Below, piece after piece: positions 5,324 to 6,531 of a DNA stretch of 6,531 bases. The DNA is from Veillonellaceae bacterium. GTDB lineage: Bacteria; Bacillota_C; Negativicutes; UBA1444. Numbering within the stretch: position 1 is the stretch's first letter; every line of letters begins with the position of its first letter. Location: positions 1-6,531 of the forward strand of contig JAAZNU010000246.1 in the NCBI GenBank assembly GCA_012798135.1. Direction: 5' to 3'. A model generated the notes under the pieces. The model ran no database searches, was not told where the DNA came from, and saw only the letters and a program-made list of their open reading frames with translations. Made by a program: the position numbers and the translations under genes.

Positions 5324-5972
5324 CCAGTTTACTGCAAGCATTCTCCCGGTAACGCTAAAGTATGAAGGGGGTTACTCCAACACGCCTGGCGACAAAGGGG
5401 GAGAAACATACCGGGGAATATCGCGCAGGGCTAACCCTGGCTGGAGCGGCTGGAAGTTCATTGATAAGGTTAAAAAACCATCGCTATTTGCCAAGGAACA
5501 ACCCATAAAGCAAAATACCATTTTCCCTGAGCTGGAACCAGAGGTGGCCAAGTTTTACTATACCAGCTACTTTGTGAAGAACGGCTTCCACCTGCTTAAC
5601 TCTACCGACCTAGCGCTTGTACTATTCGACTGGGCGGTACATGGCGGTTATAGCCTGCAAAGGGTGCTAGGCGTTGTAAAAAGAGCCTTTGGCCGTACGT
5701 TCAACGCCACAACTTTCGACTCCAAGTTGGCATCATGGCTTGAGAGTTTAAACAAGAGCGCTCTCATATCGGAGCTAATAAGTGAACGAAATGGCTACCT
5801 GAAAAACATAGTACAGAATAACCCATCGCAGAAAAAGTTTGAAAGCGGGTGGGATAACAGGTTAATTGACCTAAAGAGCATTACTGTTGGGCAAAAGGTA
5901 GGAATCGGGTTTGGGCTGGTTTTACTGGCTATTTTGATTATTGTCTTTCGGAGGTTAAGTTATGGGAGTTAA
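5310..5972 (+). CDS. GH108-type muramidase with C-terminal membrane anchor
   Basis: This is a second muramidase, paralogous to the preceding gene: both start with a hydrophobic/polar lead, Ile-Leu-Pro-Val-Thr-Leu, and the same Tyr-Glu-Gly-Gly-Tyr block with catalytic Glu19. The 220-residue protein keeps Pro-Gly-Asp-Lys-Gly-Gly-Glu-Thr-Tyr (26-34), Phe-Asp-Trp-Ala-Val-His-Gly-Gly (106-113) and Gly-Trp-Asp-Asn-Arg-Leu (180-185). It differs in two ways. The Asp-Gly-x-x-Gly-x-x-Thr part of the binding domain is absent and replaced by unrelated sequence (about 132-150), and the chain ends with a membrane helix (196-213) and Arg-Arg. Family members are normally soluble, so the anchor suggests a membrane-held enzyme, perhaps carried in a virion for entry or held at the inner membrane before lysis. 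That is inference. The first gene's tail overlaps this start. Confidence 0.9.
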   Translation: MITFNQFTASILPVTLKYEGGYSNTPGDKGGETYRGISRRANPGWSGWKFIDKVKKPSLFAKEQPIKQNTIFPELEPEVAKFYYTSYFVKNGFHLLNSTDLALVLFDWAVHGGYSLQRVLGVVKRAFGRTFNATTFDSKLASWLESLNKSALISELISERNGYLKNIVQNNPSQKKFESGWDNRLIDLKSITVGQKVGIGFGLVLLAILIIVFRRLSYGS

Positions 5973-6408
5973 GGATATTCTTTCCGCTGGAATTGACAAA
6001 ACGCTTTCCAGCGTTAAAAACGTAATTACCACCTTTATACCTGACAAGGGTTTGCAACAGCAAATCAACGCTGAACTTGAACGTCAGGCAACCGAGGTAA
6101 AACTCAAGCAACTTGAACTTATGGAAACTGCCATTAAAGCTGAGGTTGACGACAGGGTTGATGCCCGTCAGCTATACCGCGATAGCATCAAAAGCGACGA
6201 TATTTTTATACGTCGATTCCCCATGATACTGGCTGCTACCATCACTATCTTGTCTGGCTTGATTCTTATCGGTTTAATCTTTTTTAAAATTCCCGATAGC
6301 AATAGGGATATACTCAATATCAGCCTTGGCACCCTTATAGGTGGCGGTTTGGTGGCGGTAATCAACTTCTATTTTGGTAGTAGTTACGAGCGAAAGCATA
6401 AGGAGTAA
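5962..6408 (+). CDS. Holin-like membrane protein (phage GTA_holin_3TM/DUF3154-like)
   Basis: Holins form lesions in the inner membrane so that muramidases reach the cell wall. The 148-residue protein has a soluble N-terminal half: a Gly/Ile start, then a long helix rich in Glu, Gln and Lys (about 31-75) with an Asp-Ala-Arg-Gln-Leu-Tyr-Arg-Asp segment (67-74). Two membrane helices follow, at about 88-109 and 118-137, joined by a short polar loop, with Phe-Gly-Ser-Ser-Tyr-Glu-Arg-Lys at the end. This order, and the Phe-Gly-Ser-Ser plus basic tail, resembles holins of the GTA_holin_3TM group; the family assignment is from memory and not verified. It directly follows the muramidases and overlaps the second one by 11 bases, with GGAGG at 5950-5954, completing a lysis cassette. 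Confidence 0.8.
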   Translation: MGVKDILSAGIDKTLSSVKNVITTFIPDKGLQQQINAELERQATEVKLKQLELMETAIKAEVDDRVDARQLYRDSIKSDDIFIRRFPMILAATITILSGLILIGLIFFKIPDSNRDILNISLGTLIGGGLVAVINFYFGSSYERKHKE

Positions 6409-6416
6409 AGGGTTTT

Positions 6417-6531
6417 ATGATTCTTGGCTTTTTGGATTCTTTGTTTTTGCAGCTGGAAAAGGCTAGTGCTCCTAATAACCGTAGGCAGGGCCTGTCAGGT
6501 GTTCAAGCCGCTGACCCTAACCATATTTTTA
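6417..6531 (+). CDS. Partial gene, N-terminal 38 residues, cut by window edge
   Basis: An ATG at 6417 opens a frame without stop to the end of the window. The visible part is a hydrophobic/amphipathic helix (about 1-14: Ile-Leu-Gly-Phe-Leu-Asp-Ser-Leu-Phe-Leu) followed by a polar stretch with Asn-Asn-Arg-Arg (20-23) and Ala-Asp-Pro-Asn-His. AAGGAG lies at 6400-6405, 11 bases before the ATG, a rather long spacing. It continues the same-strand operon, so it is likely real, but nothing in the fragment identifies its function. Confidence 0.6.
   Translation, partial: MILGFLDSLFLQLEKASAPNNRRQGLSGVQAADPNHIF

Noticed and set aside
4748..5972. The two muramidase frames as one gene broken by a frameshift
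   Set aside because: Each frame encodes a complete catalytic block with its own start, and the second has its own strong Shine-Dalgarno site, so this is a duplication rather than a broken gene.
1..6531. tRNA genes, CRISPR arrays, insertion sequences or long direct repeats
   Set aside because: No cloverleaf-like segment, no regularly spaced repeats, no transposase frame and no flanking inverted repeats were seen; the only repeat-like relation is the diverged muramidase pair.

Overview
The window is a tightly packed run of 13 complete genes and one gene cut by the right edge, all on the + strand. Gaps between genes are 0 to about 20 bases, except for one 121-base intergenic region. The best-supported identities are lytic and membrane functions of a bacteriophage or integrated phage-like element: two adjacent GH108-type muramidases, a holin-like two-helix membrane protein, and a small membrane-anchored protein with one annexin repeat. 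No portal, terminase, tail tube, tape measure or tail fibre is recognisable. Instead there are several short proteins with single membrane segments and several short beta-rich proteins. That mix suggests the structural and lysis module of a small tail-less, possibly membrane-containing phage of the broad PRD1/PM2/FLiP style. This is inference: no capsid protein can be identified by primary sequence alone. The host is uncertain. The lysozyme and holin resemble those of Bacteroidetes phages, and one gene has an A-rich leader without Shine-Dalgarno (SD) as is common there, but many other genes carry strong SD sites, which is less typical of that phylum.

Layout. Positions 1-1260 hold a coiled-coil protein with a C-terminal membrane anchor (11-808) and a glycine-rich hydrophobic protein (820-1260). 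Positions 1280-1885 encode a 201-residue protein with a strong SD, followed by two hairpins; it is the best candidate for an abundant coat protein. Positions 1886-2006 are the only real intergenic region. They hold a hairpin and then a rho-independent terminator whose loops are complementary to each other over 6 bases. Positions 2007-3054 encode three short beta-rich proteins. Positions 3064-4229 encode a very basic 84-residue protein, a coiled-coil protein and a 72-residue protein. Positions 4238-4744 encode the annexin-repeat protein. Positions 4748-6408 form the lysis cassette: soluble GH108 muramidase, membrane-anchored GH108 muramidase, then holin-like protein, the last three overlapping or nearly touching. 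A further gene begins at 6417 and runs off the end.

How it may work together (inference): the first part would supply shell and membrane proteins, with the hairpin-terminator region lowering transcription after the presumed coat gene. The muramidases and holin would open the cell wall and membrane. One of the two muramidases carries a membrane anchor and could ride in a virion membrane for entry, as PRD1 keeps separate virion and lysis muramidases. The annexin repeat, with its calcium-site residues intact, would offer calcium-dependent phospholipid binding, which fits a particle or process involving a membrane.
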